From CAVSWT01 sp963782985 (lineage in GTDB: Bacteria > Bacteroidota > Ignavibacteria > Ignavibacteriales > Ignavibacteriaceae): a DNA stretch of 64,000 bases. The stretch's first letter is position 1. Each line of letters opens with the position of its first letter. The stretch is taken from contig CAWALU010000010.1 in NCBI GenBank assembly GCA_963782985.1, positions 124,001 through 188,000 of the forward strand, written 5' to 3'. Below are positions 34,242 through 43,955 of this stretch, piece by piece. Below the pieces are notes generated by a model, which did no database searches, was not told where the DNA came from, and saw only the letters and a list, made by a program, of their open reading frames with translations. The position numbers and the translations under genes are program-made.

Positions 34242-37200
34242 ATGAATAGAAAGTTATTTTATTTTATTCTGTTTGTTTTGATGGGATCGGTTGCCTATGC
34301 TCAAGTTGATCCTCAAATTCAAGCATACCGAAATGAACCTCACGGAGATAAAACATTCCGCAAAAAAGGTATAATGGACGGGAACCTGGTTAGAACTGTT
34401 TTTAGAAATGACGGGCAGACAGGTATTTGGACTGCTAACGGTTACCCCGGTCCATCGGGCGAATGGCCCAAAGGTACGGCGCATAATTATATTGACGGAT
34501 GTACGCCTTTAGTCGTTTCTAAAGTAGTAGCCGGAAATGGTCAGACAATCCATCCTGTAGAAACTTCTTATCGTGAAGAAGTCGATAGAGATCCAGTAAC
34601 CGGCGCCCTTTGGGTTACTGAGCCTGTGCCAGGTTACGCGGCTAATGGTTCCGAAGAGCCGGCTATAAACACAAAACCTTTTACCTGGCCAACAGAATGG
34701 CCTAAAAGTTTATCTAATATTGACGCTACCTGGGATGGATATTGGTACGGCTATTTTGGTCGCGGCGTTCAGAATGCAGATTTCGAGACATTTTTTGTTA
34801 TGGACGATTCGCAGGATAAAGAATTTGCGCGCCAGCCTTATAATTATTTTCCCATCGCATCTGATTCAGGCAGGGCCGGCTTAGGTTTAAGAATGGAAAT
34901 CAGAGGTTTCCAATGGTCCCATGTTTTGGCTGAAGATATAATTTTCTGGCACTTTGATATTGTTAACCTTTCCGATGGCGATCTCGATTCAACAATGTTT
35001 GGATTTTATTGTGATACGGGCGTTGGCGGTTATGATGACGGCGGAGATGATAACGCTTCTTTTGACACCAAATTAGATTTAGCTTATGCTTACGATAATG
35101 ACGGAGTTGCCCCGCCTAATAATTGGAAAACGGGTTACATTGGTTACGCATTTTTGGAAAGTCCCGGAAATGGTTTTAATAATATTGATGATGATGAAGA
35201 TGGTTTACTTGATGAAAGACGGGACGATAATATTGATAATGACGGCGATTGGATTGCTTATACTGATTTAAATGAAAACGGTAAATGGGACAGCGATATA
35301 AATGAACCTTTAAATAACGACGTGGGCACGGACGGCGTTGGTCCTTTTGATCCTCAATATAACGGACCGGATGCAGATGGTACCGAAGGCAATGGATTGC
35401 CTAACCATGGCGAACCAAATTTTGATGAGACGGATAAAGATGAATCGGATCAAATTGGTTTAACAAGTCTTGCTATTGAGAGACTTGCCAACAAAGGAGC
35501 ATCCGCTATTTGGCCCAAAAACGATGAAGTTATTTGGCAGAAAATGAACCGCAATAATTATGATACTACTATTCAAAATACAAATATTCAAATATTATTT
35601 GGTTCGGGTCCGTTCCCATTAAAGCTTAATAAAAGGGAAAGATTTTCTGTGGCGCTTGTCTATGGCAGCGATTATGAAGATATGATTTTTAATAAAGAAA
35701 CAGTTCAGCAGATTTACAACGCGAATTATAATTTTTCAAAGCCGCCCTACAAAGCAACCCTGCACGCGGTGGCTGGAGATAAAAAAGTATTTCTTTATTG
35801 GAACAGCGTTTCAGAAGAATCTCGAGACGCGTTTTTAGGATTTGAAAATAATGATCCTACTCAAGGTTATAAAAAAGATTTTGAAGGCTATTTAATTTAT
35901 AGAAGCGAAGAGCCTGAATTTAATGACATAAAAATAATTACCGATTCTAAAGGCGAGCCTAAATATTGGAAACCAATCGCTCAATTCGATTTAAAGGATG
36001 GAATAAAGGGTTCTGATCCTGTTGGAATAAACGGCGCTCATTTTTGGAGGGGAAGCGATAATGGTTTGCAGCATTCTTATGTTGATTCATCATTAGTAAA
36101 CGGACAAACATATTATTATGCCTGCGTAGCTTACGATATGGGCGATCCTGCATTTGGAACCGCCGGCTTGCTTCCATCGGAAACAACAAAAATTATTCAA
36201 TCCGATGTGGTTGGAACAGTAAAGTTTATTGATATAAACTGCGCTGTGGTTACTCCTAACGCTCCTGCCGCAGGATATTTACCTCCTGAAATAAATGGAA
36301 AATTTAGCGAACCTGAACAAGGCTTGGGTACCGGAAATATTAATGTTCGACTTTTGGACGGCTCACAAATTGAAGACGGCGCCACTTATTATATTAAATT
36401 TAATTCCTCCGGCGACAGCATACAGTACCGCACAACCTCTTATAATATTATTAGACAGTTAGGATCATCTACAGATACTATTGCTGCAAAAGTTGATTCA
36501 TCTTCTTTTGGCGCAGATAAATTTAGTCCGCCTTTTGATGGATTAGCGGTTGCCGTTAATAATTTTGATACTGCTTCTGTTAATCAAGAAAAAACCGGGT
36601 GGATAAAAGGATTCAGCACTTACCTTATGCCGGTAACCGCCGACAGAAGCTCTCCCGTAAACGATATAGCCTGGCCGGCTAATTATCAAATTGAATTTTT
36701 GCCGGATACTTCTGAAACTTCATTTAACAAAATACCTATTAATATAAAAGTTACTAACATAACTGGCGGATATAAAGTCCCGGTTGTTCTTTATGATAAT
36801 AATAGAAATAAAAAATTCGATTCAGGCGACGAACTTGTAATTGTGGAAATGAAAGGAAGCGCCGCTAAATCAACATGGAGGATTGGTTATACTATTGATC
36901 CAAATGCGCCATTTGTAGCCCCTCCTGTGGCTGGCGATATTTTCCAAATTACAACTAACAAACCTTTTCTGCAGGGAGATTATTTTACATTCACGACTCA
37001 ATCTTCGCAGGTAGATAATTCACTTGCGAAGAGCGATTTAGATAAAATTGATGTTGTGCCTAACCCATATATCTCAACTGATAAATGGGAAAAGCGAAAT
37101 CTACTTCAAACGGGCAGAGGCGAAAGAAGAATTGATTTTACAAATTTGCCTTTCAATTGTACTGTAAGAATTTATACAATTACCGGCGCTTTAATTAAAA

Positions 37201-37352
37201 CTCTATATAAAGATTCCTCTCCAACTAACGGGTCTATGTCTTGGAATTTAATTACAGAAGATGGAATGGATATAGCGTACGGACTTTATATTTATCACGT
37301 AGATGCGCCGGGCGTTGGCGAAAAAATCGGCAAATTTGCAATAATTAAATAG
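34242..37352 (+). CDS. Large secreted partner protein of the TBDR (FN3-like, Asp-rich, atypical T9SS-type tail)
   Basis: A 1036-residue secreted protein beginning at ATG 34242 (MNRKLFYFILFVLMGSVAYAQ). The GGAG at 34232-34235 fits as its ribosome site. Residues about 311-406 are Asp/Asn-rich (NIDDDEDGLLDE, DNDGDW, DLNENGKWDSD), resembling calcium-binding thrombospondin-3-type strings. A fibronectin III-like domain lies at about 500-650. The tail, from DVVPNPYIS near 935, has the shape of a T9SS sorting domain (VRIYTITGALIKTLY, AYGLYIYHVDAPG) without the QNYPNPFNP box. I do not recognise a catalytic domain. A related 710-residue protein occupies the same place in the second triplet. Inferred role: surface partner of the receptor, in place of SusD. 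Confidence 0.7.
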   Translation: MNRKLFYFILFVLMGSVAYAQVDPQIQAYRNEPHGDKTFRKKGIMDGNLVRTVFRNDGQTGIWTANGYPGPSGEWPKGTAHNYIDGCTPLVVSKVVAGNGQTIHPVETSYREEVDRDPVTGALWVTEPVPGYAANGSEEPAINTKPFTWPTEWPKSLSNIDATWDGYWYGYFGRGVQNADFETFFVMDDSQDKEFARQPYNYFPIASDSGRAGLGLRMEIRGFQWSHVLAEDIIFWHFDIVNLSDGDLDSTMFGFYCDTGVGGYDDGGDDNASFDTKLDLAYAYDNDGVAPPNNWKTGYIGYAFLESPGNGFNNIDDDEDGLLDERRDDNIDNDGDWIAYTDLNENGKWDSDINEPLNNDVGTDGVGPFDPQYNGPDADGTEGNGLPNHGEPNFDETDKDESDQIGLTSLAIERLANKGASAIWPKNDEVIWQKMNRNNYDTTIQNTNIQILFGSGPFPLKLNKRERFSVALVYGSDYEDMIFNKETVQQIYNANYNFSKPPYKATLHAVAGDKKVFLYWNSVSEESRDAFLGFENNDPTQGYKKDFEGYLIYRSEEPEFNDIKIITDSKGEPKYWKPIAQFDLKDGIKGSDPVGINGAHFWRGSDNGLQHSYVDSSLVNGQTYYYACVAYDMGDPAFGTAGLLPSETTKIIQSDVVGTVKFIDINCAVVTPNAPAAGYLPPEINGKFSEPEQGLGTGNINVRLLDGSQIEDGATYYIKFNSSGDSIQYRTTSYNIIRQLGSSTDTIAAKVDSSSFGADKFSPPFDGLAVAVNNFDTASVNQEKTGWIKGFSTYLMPVTADRSSPVNDIAWPANYQIEFLPDTSETSFNKIPINIKVTNITGGYKVPVVLYDNNRNKKFDSGDELVIVEMKGSAAKSTWRIGYTIDPNAPFVAPPVAGDIFQITTNKPFLQGDYFTFTTQSSQVDNSLAKSDLDKIDVVPNPYISTDKWEKRNLLQTGRGERRIDFTNLPFNCTVRIYTITGALIKTLYKDSSPTNGSMSWNLITEDGMDIAYGLYIYHVDAPGVGEKIGKFAIIK

Positions 37353-37366
37353 AGACGGAGAAAAAA

Positions 37367-38395
37367 ATGAAATATAAATTTATAACTATTGTTTTAATAT
37401 TTTTTACAGCGGCGTCTTTATTTTCACAGGATTTTGTTTCTGAGGTTTCTAAACGAGGAACCACCGCCGCTCCTTTTTTATCGGTGGGGCAAGGTTCAAG
37501 AGCTATTGGAATGGGAAGCGCTTATGTTGCAATAGCCGACGACCCCAGCTCGCTTTATTGGAATCCTGCAGGCATAACTAAAATTCAAGGCGCAAGTTTC
37601 ATTGTTGATCACACTAAATGGGTTGCTGATCTAAATTATAATTTTCTTGCTTTCACTTATAACCTGGGAGACTTTGGAGCTATCGGCGCAAGCTTTACAT
37701 CTTCTGATTACGGGGATATGAGAGTTACCACCGTCGATCAGCCGGAAGGAACAGGCGAGACTTTTAGCGTTAGCGATGCGGCTTTCAGCTTAGCCTGGGC
37801 AATTCAATTAACTGATAACTTTGCTATCGGATTCAGTCCCAAGTTTGTTTATCAAAATATTTGGAAAATGTCTTCAACTGCAATTGCTTTGGATATGGGC
37901 GTTCAATACGTAACCCCATTCGATGGGATTATTCTTGCAATGTCTATTTCTAACTTCGGCACAAAGATGCAGCTTCAAGGGAATTCCGCTTTAATTTTAT
38001 ATGATTCTGATCCGAACAGCACCGGCAACAATGGCAACATTCCAGCTTATCTTCAAACTGATAATTGGGAATTACCCGTTAACTTCCGCGTGGGTTTAGC
38101 TTATAATCCAGTTAAAACCGAGATGCACAAAATAACAATTGCAATGGACGCTTTACATGTAAGCGACAATTATGAAAGCGTGAATGTCGGCGGCGAATAC
38201 ACGTTTAATAATTTTTTCAGTTTGCGCGGCGGTTATAAATCTATGTTTTTAAAAGATTCTGAAGAAACATTCAGTTTGGGCGCAGGCATACAGCAATTGC
38301 TGCTCGGCAATATTGCCGTAAAGTTTGATTATGCTTATCAGGATTTTGGACGACTTTCAAACATTCAAAAATTTTCGCTCGGTATTAATTTTTAA
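37367..38395 (+). CDS. PorV/PorQ-family (UPF0164) outer-membrane protein
   Basis: A 342-residue protein with a signal peptide (MKYKFITIVLIFFTAASLFS). It opens with the family signature AAPFLSVGQGSRAIGMGSAYVAIADDPSSLYWNPAGI. A 14-strand FadL-like barrel follows, ending in FSLGINF. PorV is the shuttle of the type IX system that carries cargo to the attachment complex, and PorQ/UPF0164 relatives have related roles. ACGGAGAAAAAA precedes the start. The stop TAA shares its last A with the ATG of the GH9 gene. A paralogue closes the second triplet. Confidence 0.85.
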   Translation: MKYKFITIVLIFFTAASLFSQDFVSEVSKRGTTAAPFLSVGQGSRAIGMGSAYVAIADDPSSLYWNPAGITKIQGASFIVDHTKWVADLNYNFLAFTYNLGDFGAIGASFTSSDYGDMRVTTVDQPEGTGETFSVSDAAFSLAWAIQLTDNFAIGFSPKFVYQNIWKMSSTAIALDMGVQYVTPFDGIILAMSISNFGTKMQLQGNSALILYDSDPNSTGNNGNIPAYLQTDNWELPVNFRVGLAYNPVKTEMHKITIAMDALHVSDNYESVNVGGEYTFNNFFSLRGGYKSMFLKDSEETFSLGAGIQQLLLGNIAVKFDYAYQDFGRLSNIQKFSLGINF

Positions 38396-40467
38396 TGTAT
38401 GTACAGATTTTTATATTCATACTTTTTTTTACAGCGTATATTTTTCCGGGAGAAGTATTTGTAAATCAGGCGGGTTATTTAACCCGCTTTCCTAAATTTG
38501 TTTATTTCTCACAACAAGCCGATAGTTTTTTTGTCCTCTCTTCATCTACAAATAAAATTGAATTCAGAAGTTCCATTCAGTTAGAAAATAATCTTGACCC
38601 CGCTACAGGTTTAACAATTTATTCAGGCGATTTTTCTTCCTTTGAAAAAGAAGGAAATTATTTTATCACTACAAATAATTCCGACGCTTCATTCAATTTT
38701 GAAATTTCTGGCAAAGCATTTAATAATACTTTTAACGCTTCACTAAAAAGTTTTTATTATCAAAGATGCGGATCGGATTTGCTGCCTTTAAATGCTGGAG
38801 TTTACAGCCGCGCAAGATGCCATACCGCCGATGGTTTTTATCATTCATCAACAGGGCAGCCCGGATTTCATTATGCGCCAAAAGGCTGGCATGATGCAGG
38901 AGATTTTGGAAAATATATTGTTAATGCCGGCGTTACAGTCGGGACTTTATTATTGGATTATGAATTATTCCCGGAAAAGTTTTCTACTGATGAATTAAAC
39001 ATTCCTGAAAGCGGAAATAAAATTCCCGATATATTAGATGAAGTTAAATACGAACTCGAATGGTTTTTAACTATGCAGGATAATTCCGACGGCGGAGTTT
39101 ATTTTAAAGTTACTCCGAAAAACTTTTCAGGTTTCATTATGCCTTCAAAAGATAATTCAATAAGATATATTTATGAAAAGTCTTCAACCGCTACGGCTGA
39201 TTTTGGCGCAGTTATGGCAAAAGCCGCAAGAGTTTTTAAATCTTTTGATTCTACTTTTGCAAAACAATGTTTGAATGCCGCAATTGAAGCATGGGAATAT
39301 CTTGAAGCAATTCCATACATTGTGCCGGACGGCGGATTCCATAACCCTTCTGATACTTATACCGGAGAATACGGCGATGGCAATGATTCTGATGAAAGAC
39401 TTTGGGCAGCCGCTGAATTATTTATTACAACTGGCGAAACTAAATACGAAGAAGTTTACTCCGGCGCTTATAAAAAACTTGGGTTAATAAATTCATCATT
39501 GGGTTGGCAGAATGTTAAAACTCTTGCGCACGTTGCCTACCTTACCGGAAAACAAAGCTTAGCTTCCCCGGAAATAAAAATTGAATTAAAAAATTCTCTT
39601 ATTAATTACTGCAACAGCTTAGTTGAACGGAGTAATCAAAATGGATTTGGAGTTGCTATTAATCCGGGGGAATATTATTGGGGCAGCAACTCTGATGTTT
39701 TGAATAAAGCGGTTTTATTAATTATTGGATACGAGCTAACCGGTAATAACTCTTATATGCAAACTGCGCTTCAGCAATTTAATTATGTGCTTGGAATAAA
39801 TGCTCATAATTTATCATTCATTACGGGAATAGGAACGCAATCAGTAATGCATCCGCATCATCGACCTTCTGCGGCGGATGGAATAGATGCGCCAATTCCA
39901 GGGTTTTTAGCGGGCGGTCCAAATCAATATTTAAATGACCCAGTTTTGCAATCGCATTTTAATGATAAAACTCCGCCGGCTTTATGTTATTTAGATAATG
40001 TGGAAAGTTATGCTTCAAATGAAGTTGCAATTAATTGGAATGCGCCGTTGGTTTTTGTCGCTGGATATTTTAATGATACTACGGGCATTACGGGAATAAT
40101 AGATGAAAGTAAAATTATTCCCCAAGGAATTTATTTGGAACAAAACTATCCTAATCCTTTTAATGGAACTACAAAAATTAGATACACCCTCGCCCCATCT
40201 CTCAGTCGGGGAGAGAGGGTGTCCGACCTGTCCGGCGAAGTTCTCACAAAGACGGAAGGGCGGGTGAGGGCGACTCTTAAAATTTATGATGTACTTGGAA
40301 ATGAAGTTACCACGCTTGTAAATAAAGAACAGCAGCCGGGAACTTATGAAGTTGAATTTAATACAAATGCTATAAATAAATATTCCTCCTTAGCCAGCGG
40401 TATTTATTTTTACAGTTTGGTTAGTTCTGACTTTTTTCAAACAAAAAAAATGATTTATTTAAAATAG
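38395..40467 (+). CDS. Secreted GH9 endoglucanase with T9SS sorting domain
   Basis: A 690-residue cellulase. A short signal peptide (MYVQIFIFILFFTAYIFPG) is followed by an immunoglobulin-like CelD N-domain (VNQAGYLTRFPKFVYF). The GH9 (alpha/alpha)6 barrel spans about 100-560 with WHDAGDFGKYIVNAG (Asp167, Asp170), MHPHHRPS, and acid/base Glu543 in SNEVAINWNAPLVF. The T9SS domain follows (EQNYPNPFNGTTKIRY...VLGNEV...SGIYFYSL). It cuts internal beta-1,4 bonds of cellulose or mixed-linkage glucan at the cell surface. The start overlaps the PorV-like stop (TAATG), which implies coupled translation. The sorting-domain hinge carries a 21-residue expansion from a palindromic repeat. Confidence 0.92.
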   Translation: MYVQIFIFILFFTAYIFPGEVFVNQAGYLTRFPKFVYFSQQADSFFVLSSSTNKIEFRSSIQLENNLDPATGLTIYSGDFSSFEKEGNYFITTNNSDASFNFEISGKAFNNTFNASLKSFYYQRCGSDLLPLNAGVYSRARCHTADGFYHSSTGQPGFHYAPKGWHDAGDFGKYIVNAGVTVGTLLLDYELFPEKFSTDELNIPESGNKIPDILDEVKYELEWFLTMQDNSDGGVYFKVTPKNFSGFIMPSKDNSIRYIYEKSSTATADFGAVMAKAARVFKSFDSTFAKQCLNAAIEAWEYLEAIPYIVPDGGFHNPSDTYTGEYGDGNDSDERLWAAAELFITTGETKYEEVYSGAYKKLGLINSSLGWQNVKTLAHVAYLTGKQSLASPEIKIELKNSLINYCNSLVERSNQNGFGVAINPGEYYWGSNSDVLNKAVLLIIGYELTGNNSYMQTALQQFNYVLGINAHNLSFITGIGTQSVMHPHHRPSAADGIDAPIPGFLAGGPNQYLNDPVLQSHFNDKTPPALCYLDNVESYASNEVAINWNAPLVFVAGYFNDTTGITGIIDESKIIPQGIYLEQNYPNPFNGTTKIRYTLAPSLSRGERVSDLSGEVLTKTEGRVRATLKIYDVLGNEVTTLVNKEQQPGTYEVEFNTNAINKYSSLASGIYFYSLVSSDFFQTKKMIYLK
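40185..40275. repeat. Compound palindromic repeat inside the GH9 sorting domain
   Basis: CACCCTC (40185-40191) and GAGGGTG (40215-40221), with CCCC (40193-40196) opposite GGGG (40208-40211), form a hairpin. A further GC-rich part follows and ends in CGGGTGAGGGCGA near 40273. The stretch is read in frame and lengthens the hinge between KIRY and IYDVLGNEV from 11 to 32 residues. Base composition departs strongly from the gene. Confidence 0.65.
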
Positions 40468-40503
40468 AATAGTTTTAAATTCTAAATTGAAGATGGAAAT
40501 AAA

Positions 40504-41328
40504 ATGTATAAACCTCTTTTTTTATTTTTTATAACGCTGTTATTCTTTATCGGATGCGGCAAAGATGCAACCGAGCCTACTTCGCAAAAAATAAGCGGCT
40601 GGAATTTAGTTTGGTCTGATGAATTTAATTATTCAGGTTTGCCCGATTCTTCAAAATGGGGGTACGATGTTGGCGGAGAGGGCTGGGGAAATAATGAACT
40701 TCAATATTATACTTTGAAAAGAGATAGTAACGCCCGCGTAGTAAACGGCAATTTAATTATAGAAGCAAGAAGAGAAATTACAGGAAATAATTATTATACC
40801 TCTGCAAGATTGCTTAGCGAGAATGCCGGTAATTGGACTTACGGCAGGTATGAAGTGCGCGCTAAAATCCCAACAGGAAAAGGAACGTGGCCGGCAATTT
40901 GGATGCTGCCAACAAATTGGACTTACGGAAACGGCGGCTGGCCCGAAAACGGCGAGATTGATATTATGGAACATGTGGGATATGATCCGGGAGTAATTCA
41001 TGGTTCTATTCATACCGCAAAATATTATTGGAGAATAAATACTCAAAAGACTAAAACAATTAAAATTCCAGATGCCGCAAATGAATTTCATGTTTATGCA
41101 ATGGAATGGTATGAGGATTCTTTAAACATTTTTGTTGATTCGATAAAATATTTTACTTTTCAAAACGAGCATACAGGTTGGGAAGTTTGGCCGTTTAATA
41201 AAAATTTTCATTTAATATTGAATTTAGCCATTGGCGGTGATTGGGGAGGAGCGCAGGGAGTTGACAACAGCGTCTTCCCCCAGCAAATGCTTGTTGATTA
41301 CGTCCGCGTTTATAAATGGGAAGAATAG
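40504..41328 (+). CDS. Lipoprotein GH16 endo-beta-glucanase (laminarinase/lichenase-like)
   Basis: A 274-residue lipoprotein with lipobox FFIGC. It is a GH16 beta-jelly roll: WNLVWSDEFNYSGLPDSSKWGYDVGG, GWGNNELQYYT, YGRYEVRAKIPTGKGTWPAIWMLP, and the catalytic ENGEIDIMEHVG with Glu151, Asp153 and Glu156. The extra Met between Asp and the second Glu (E-x-D-x-x-E) is the laminarinase/beta-bulge form. This points to endo-1,3-beta-glucanase or related activity rather than strict lichenase. Anchoring by lipid, not by T9SS, makes it the membrane-bound complement to the GH9 enzyme 36 bases upstream. Confidence 0.92.
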   Translation: MYKPLFLFFITLLFFIGCGKDATEPTSQKISGWNLVWSDEFNYSGLPDSSKWGYDVGGEGWGNNELQYYTLKRDSNARVVNGNLIIEARREITGNNYYTSARLLSENAGNWTYGRYEVRAKIPTGKGTWPAIWMLPTNWTYGNGGWPENGEIDIMEHVGYDPGVIHGSIHTAKYYWRINTQKTKTIKIPDAANEFHVYAMEWYEDSLNIFVDSIKYFTFQNEHTGWEVWPFNKNFHLILNLAIGGDWGGAQGVDNSVFPQQMLVDYVRVYKWEE

Positions 41329-41357
41329 TTATAGATGGCTTATGAAAAATTAAGAGC

Positions 41358-41468
41358 TATCATACTGAGCCGGTCTTCGCGAAGCCTCTTCGGCATAGGC
41401 AGGTTTATCGAAGGATGATTATTTTGAACAAATTTTAAAAACTTCGACAGGCTCAGTTCGATATCATA
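41358..41468. repeat. Dispersed intergenic element with inverted ends
   Basis: ACTGAGCC (41364-41371) and GGCTCAGT (41450-41457) are inverse complements about 80 bases apart, enclosing CTTCGCGAAG and TTATCGAAGG. The outer flanks share TATCATA (41359-41365 and 41462-41468). The sequence is GC-richer than its surroundings. It resembles the non-coding TGAGCCTGTCGAAG element that I remember as widespread in Bacteroidota/Chlorobiota genomes. No protein is encoded. Confidence 0.6.
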
Positions 41469-41504
41469 AATTAAAATTAATTTTTCTTAGGTTTCTAGGT
41501 AAAA

Positions 41505-41530
41505 AAAAGCCGCTAGTTAAAGCGGCTTTT
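41505..41530 (-). terminator. Strong rho-independent terminator (bidirectional shape)
   Basis: AAAAGCCGCT (41505-41514) and AGCGGCTTTT (41521-41530) pair perfectly around AGTTAA. On the minus strand the hairpin ends in eight T (41501-41508), which suits the minus-strand gene ending at 41602. On the plus strand four T follow the stem, so it may also stop read-through from the GH16 gene. Confidence 0.85.
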
Positions 41531-41601
41531 AAGAAAGAGGGGGGACGAGCGTAAAAACCCGCCATTAATTCATCATAGAATTTTTAATTAAATCTTAATT
41601 A

Positions 41602-43789
41602 TTATTTAATCACCATCATCTTTCTTATTGAGGTAAAGCTGCCTGCTTGCAGCTTATATACATACATTCCGGTGGCTAATCCGCTTGCGTTAAATGTTAC
41701 TTCGTACGAGCCTGATGCTTTTGCTTCATTTACTAATGTAGCTATTTCATTTCCAAGTATATCGTAAACCTTTAATTGTACGGACAAGGCATGCCTTGTA
41801 CCTACGTCAGGTAATCTATACTTTATCTTCGTAGTTGGATTAAAAGGATTCGGATAGTTTTGTTCAAGTACAAAATTATTAGGGATAGAAATATCGACAG
41901 ATGTTTCATTTGATAATTGAAACGAGCCGTCGAAATCAACTTGCCGCAATCTGTAAACGTAAGTTCCGGGATTTAAGTTTTTATCTTGAAAAGAATAAAT
42001 TGATCTTTCAGTTGTTGACCCTTTGCCGCTAATAAAAGTAATTTGTTTGTAATTTCCATTATTTTCTTTTCGTTCGATGGCAAAACCGCTGTTATTTTTT
42101 TCAGTGGCGGTCGTCCAATTTAATGAAACTGCATTATCTAAAACGCTTGCATTAAATGAAACAAGCTCAACGGGCATTTGTCCCGCCGCGTTTGAAAGCC
42201 AATCTAAAGAACCTGAAATTAACTGCTTTAATTTTGGAGAAACATTTGTAGCTATTTCTCTAAACTCAAATGAATAATAAATAACGTTATATGTGCCGCC
42301 ATTAAAGGATACTCCAGCAACTGTATCTGATACGGGAGAAATTTCAGCGAATCTATAAGCCGGGACTGATCCGAAATTAACCCCTATCGCATCAGGGAAA
42401 AATGAGAACAAAGAATCTCTCAGTCCATTATTAACATCCTCTCCAATTATGCTGCTATTTTGAATTAAAACATTTTCATCGTCTGCAAAAAATTTAGCGT
42501 GCAAATAATAATTATAAAAAACTGAATCATAACCCGCTTGCCCAATTCTTCCGTGGTTAAACCCAATATCATCGCCGGCAATCAATAAAGTTTTTTGCGA
42601 ATTTGTCGTCCCTTCATTTAAAAAATTAATTATTGAAGCTCTTTCTGCCGTTGGTATCTCCGACTCTTCGCACCAAATAACATTTTGCCAGGGAGTTAAA
42701 TTGGGAGTTGCAAGACTTCTATCTAACGAATCAAAAGGCATGCTTAAAGAATTAAGGGCGCTGAATACTGCGACTTTATTTTCAAGTTCTTTTTCATTTG
42801 AATTATCATAAACTACAACCAAATTGTTTGTGCTCATTGAAATATTGAATGATAAAACTAAGCTATCGTTTGCGTGATTTAAGTCCTGACTCGATTTTAC
42901 TTTTGAAATTAATGTGTAATTTCCGTTACTGGGAAACGATGCTTGCGTGAAAGAGACAGTGTCAACCTGATTCGTCGCAGAGTTGGAAAACGCTGAGCTG
43001 TCCGCATAAATTAAGGACGAACTCTCATCTAAAATTTTCACATAATATTTTCCGTCTGAGATTGTATTTAATCCTTTATTGGAATAGACAACTTTAACCG
43101 GAGATGAATTTATATTGATAACGCCTTTGGGAGAAATGACAGAAGTTGCTTCCATATCAAAAGCGGAACTCGCGCCAACTTTTACATTATCTAAAAATAA
43201 ATCAATATCGTTTCCACTTTGCCATGAAGCGGCATAAAAAGCAAACGCTACGTTTGTTTCTGTGCCGATTGGGGATAAATCAATTACTTCATTTTGCCCG
43301 GAAGCCAAAATATCATCGCCGCCTTTAAAAACTTTTAAGATTTGCGAATAGCTCCAGCTAACTCCGCCGTCAAGCGAGTATGCTACAATAAGAGAATCGC
43401 CGTCAACCACAAGCGTTCCTTGTGTTTGCAGACCAAAATTTGTGAGAGCTAAATCGAATGACAATTGCTTAATAGAAGCAGAGCTTAAATTAACTGCCGG
43501 CGTAACAGCCCAGCATCTTCGGGAAGTACCATAAAGATTAACGCTAATAGCCTTTTCGTTGGGACCATCAACTACATTTCCAAAATCATCACCCTTCCAA
43601 CCTGCGCCGTATTTGGTACTCTGTTATTTCCGGAAACTCCCCGCGGCACAAAGTCCAGCCTACAGGGGGAAAGCTTGAACCCACGGACATTTCGTTAAAA
43701 TTTTGATTGATTAAAAGCTGCGAATATGCGGTGTTTGTTAAAAATAAAAATGCGCACATTATAACAATGATCATGTAAATCTTCTTCAA
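41602..43789 (-). pseudogene. T9SS-sorted surface protein interrupted by a frameshift near its N-terminus
   Basis: The frame 43589-43789 gives a signal peptide (MKKIYMIIVIMCAFLFLTNTAYS) and the start of a choice-of-anchor J-like domain (QLLINQNFNEMSVGSSFPPVGWTL), then stops. The same domain continues in another frame (KYGAGWKGDDFGNVVDGPNEK, AISVNLYGTSRRCWAVTPAVN) into the long frame that starts at TTG 43464 and runs to 41602. The shift lies between about 43600 and 43645. The rest has beta-sandwich repeats (about 130-220), an alpha/beta region of about 210 residues (LVVYDNSNEKELENKVAV onwards), a fibronectin III-like domain, and a T9SS domain (EQNYPNPFNPTTKIKY...). No catalytic motif is seen. 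The cause is a real mutation or an assembly error. Confidence 0.7.
41778..41805. repeat. Near-perfect palindrome inside a T9SS sorting domain
   Basis: The core ACAAGGCATGCCTTGT (41784-41799) is a perfect 16-base palindrome, extended by GTAC and CTAC ends to 28 bases with a few mismatches. It is translated in frame as VGTRHALSV and lengthens the hinge between KIKY and VYDILGNE from 11 to 16 residues. Confidence 0.7.
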
Positions 43790-43955
43790 GATTTCCTCCC
43801 ATCTAGCTTAGTAAAACTTTATGCTGTATTAAAAATTATTTATAAATTGGCTGTTCAGTATGAACATTTTGTGAGTGCGTCATTCAATAATCGAGCCTTT
43901 TAGCAGGAATTATTTTGCGTTTTATTTGAAGTAGTTTTTTTCTCTTTAGGTAATT

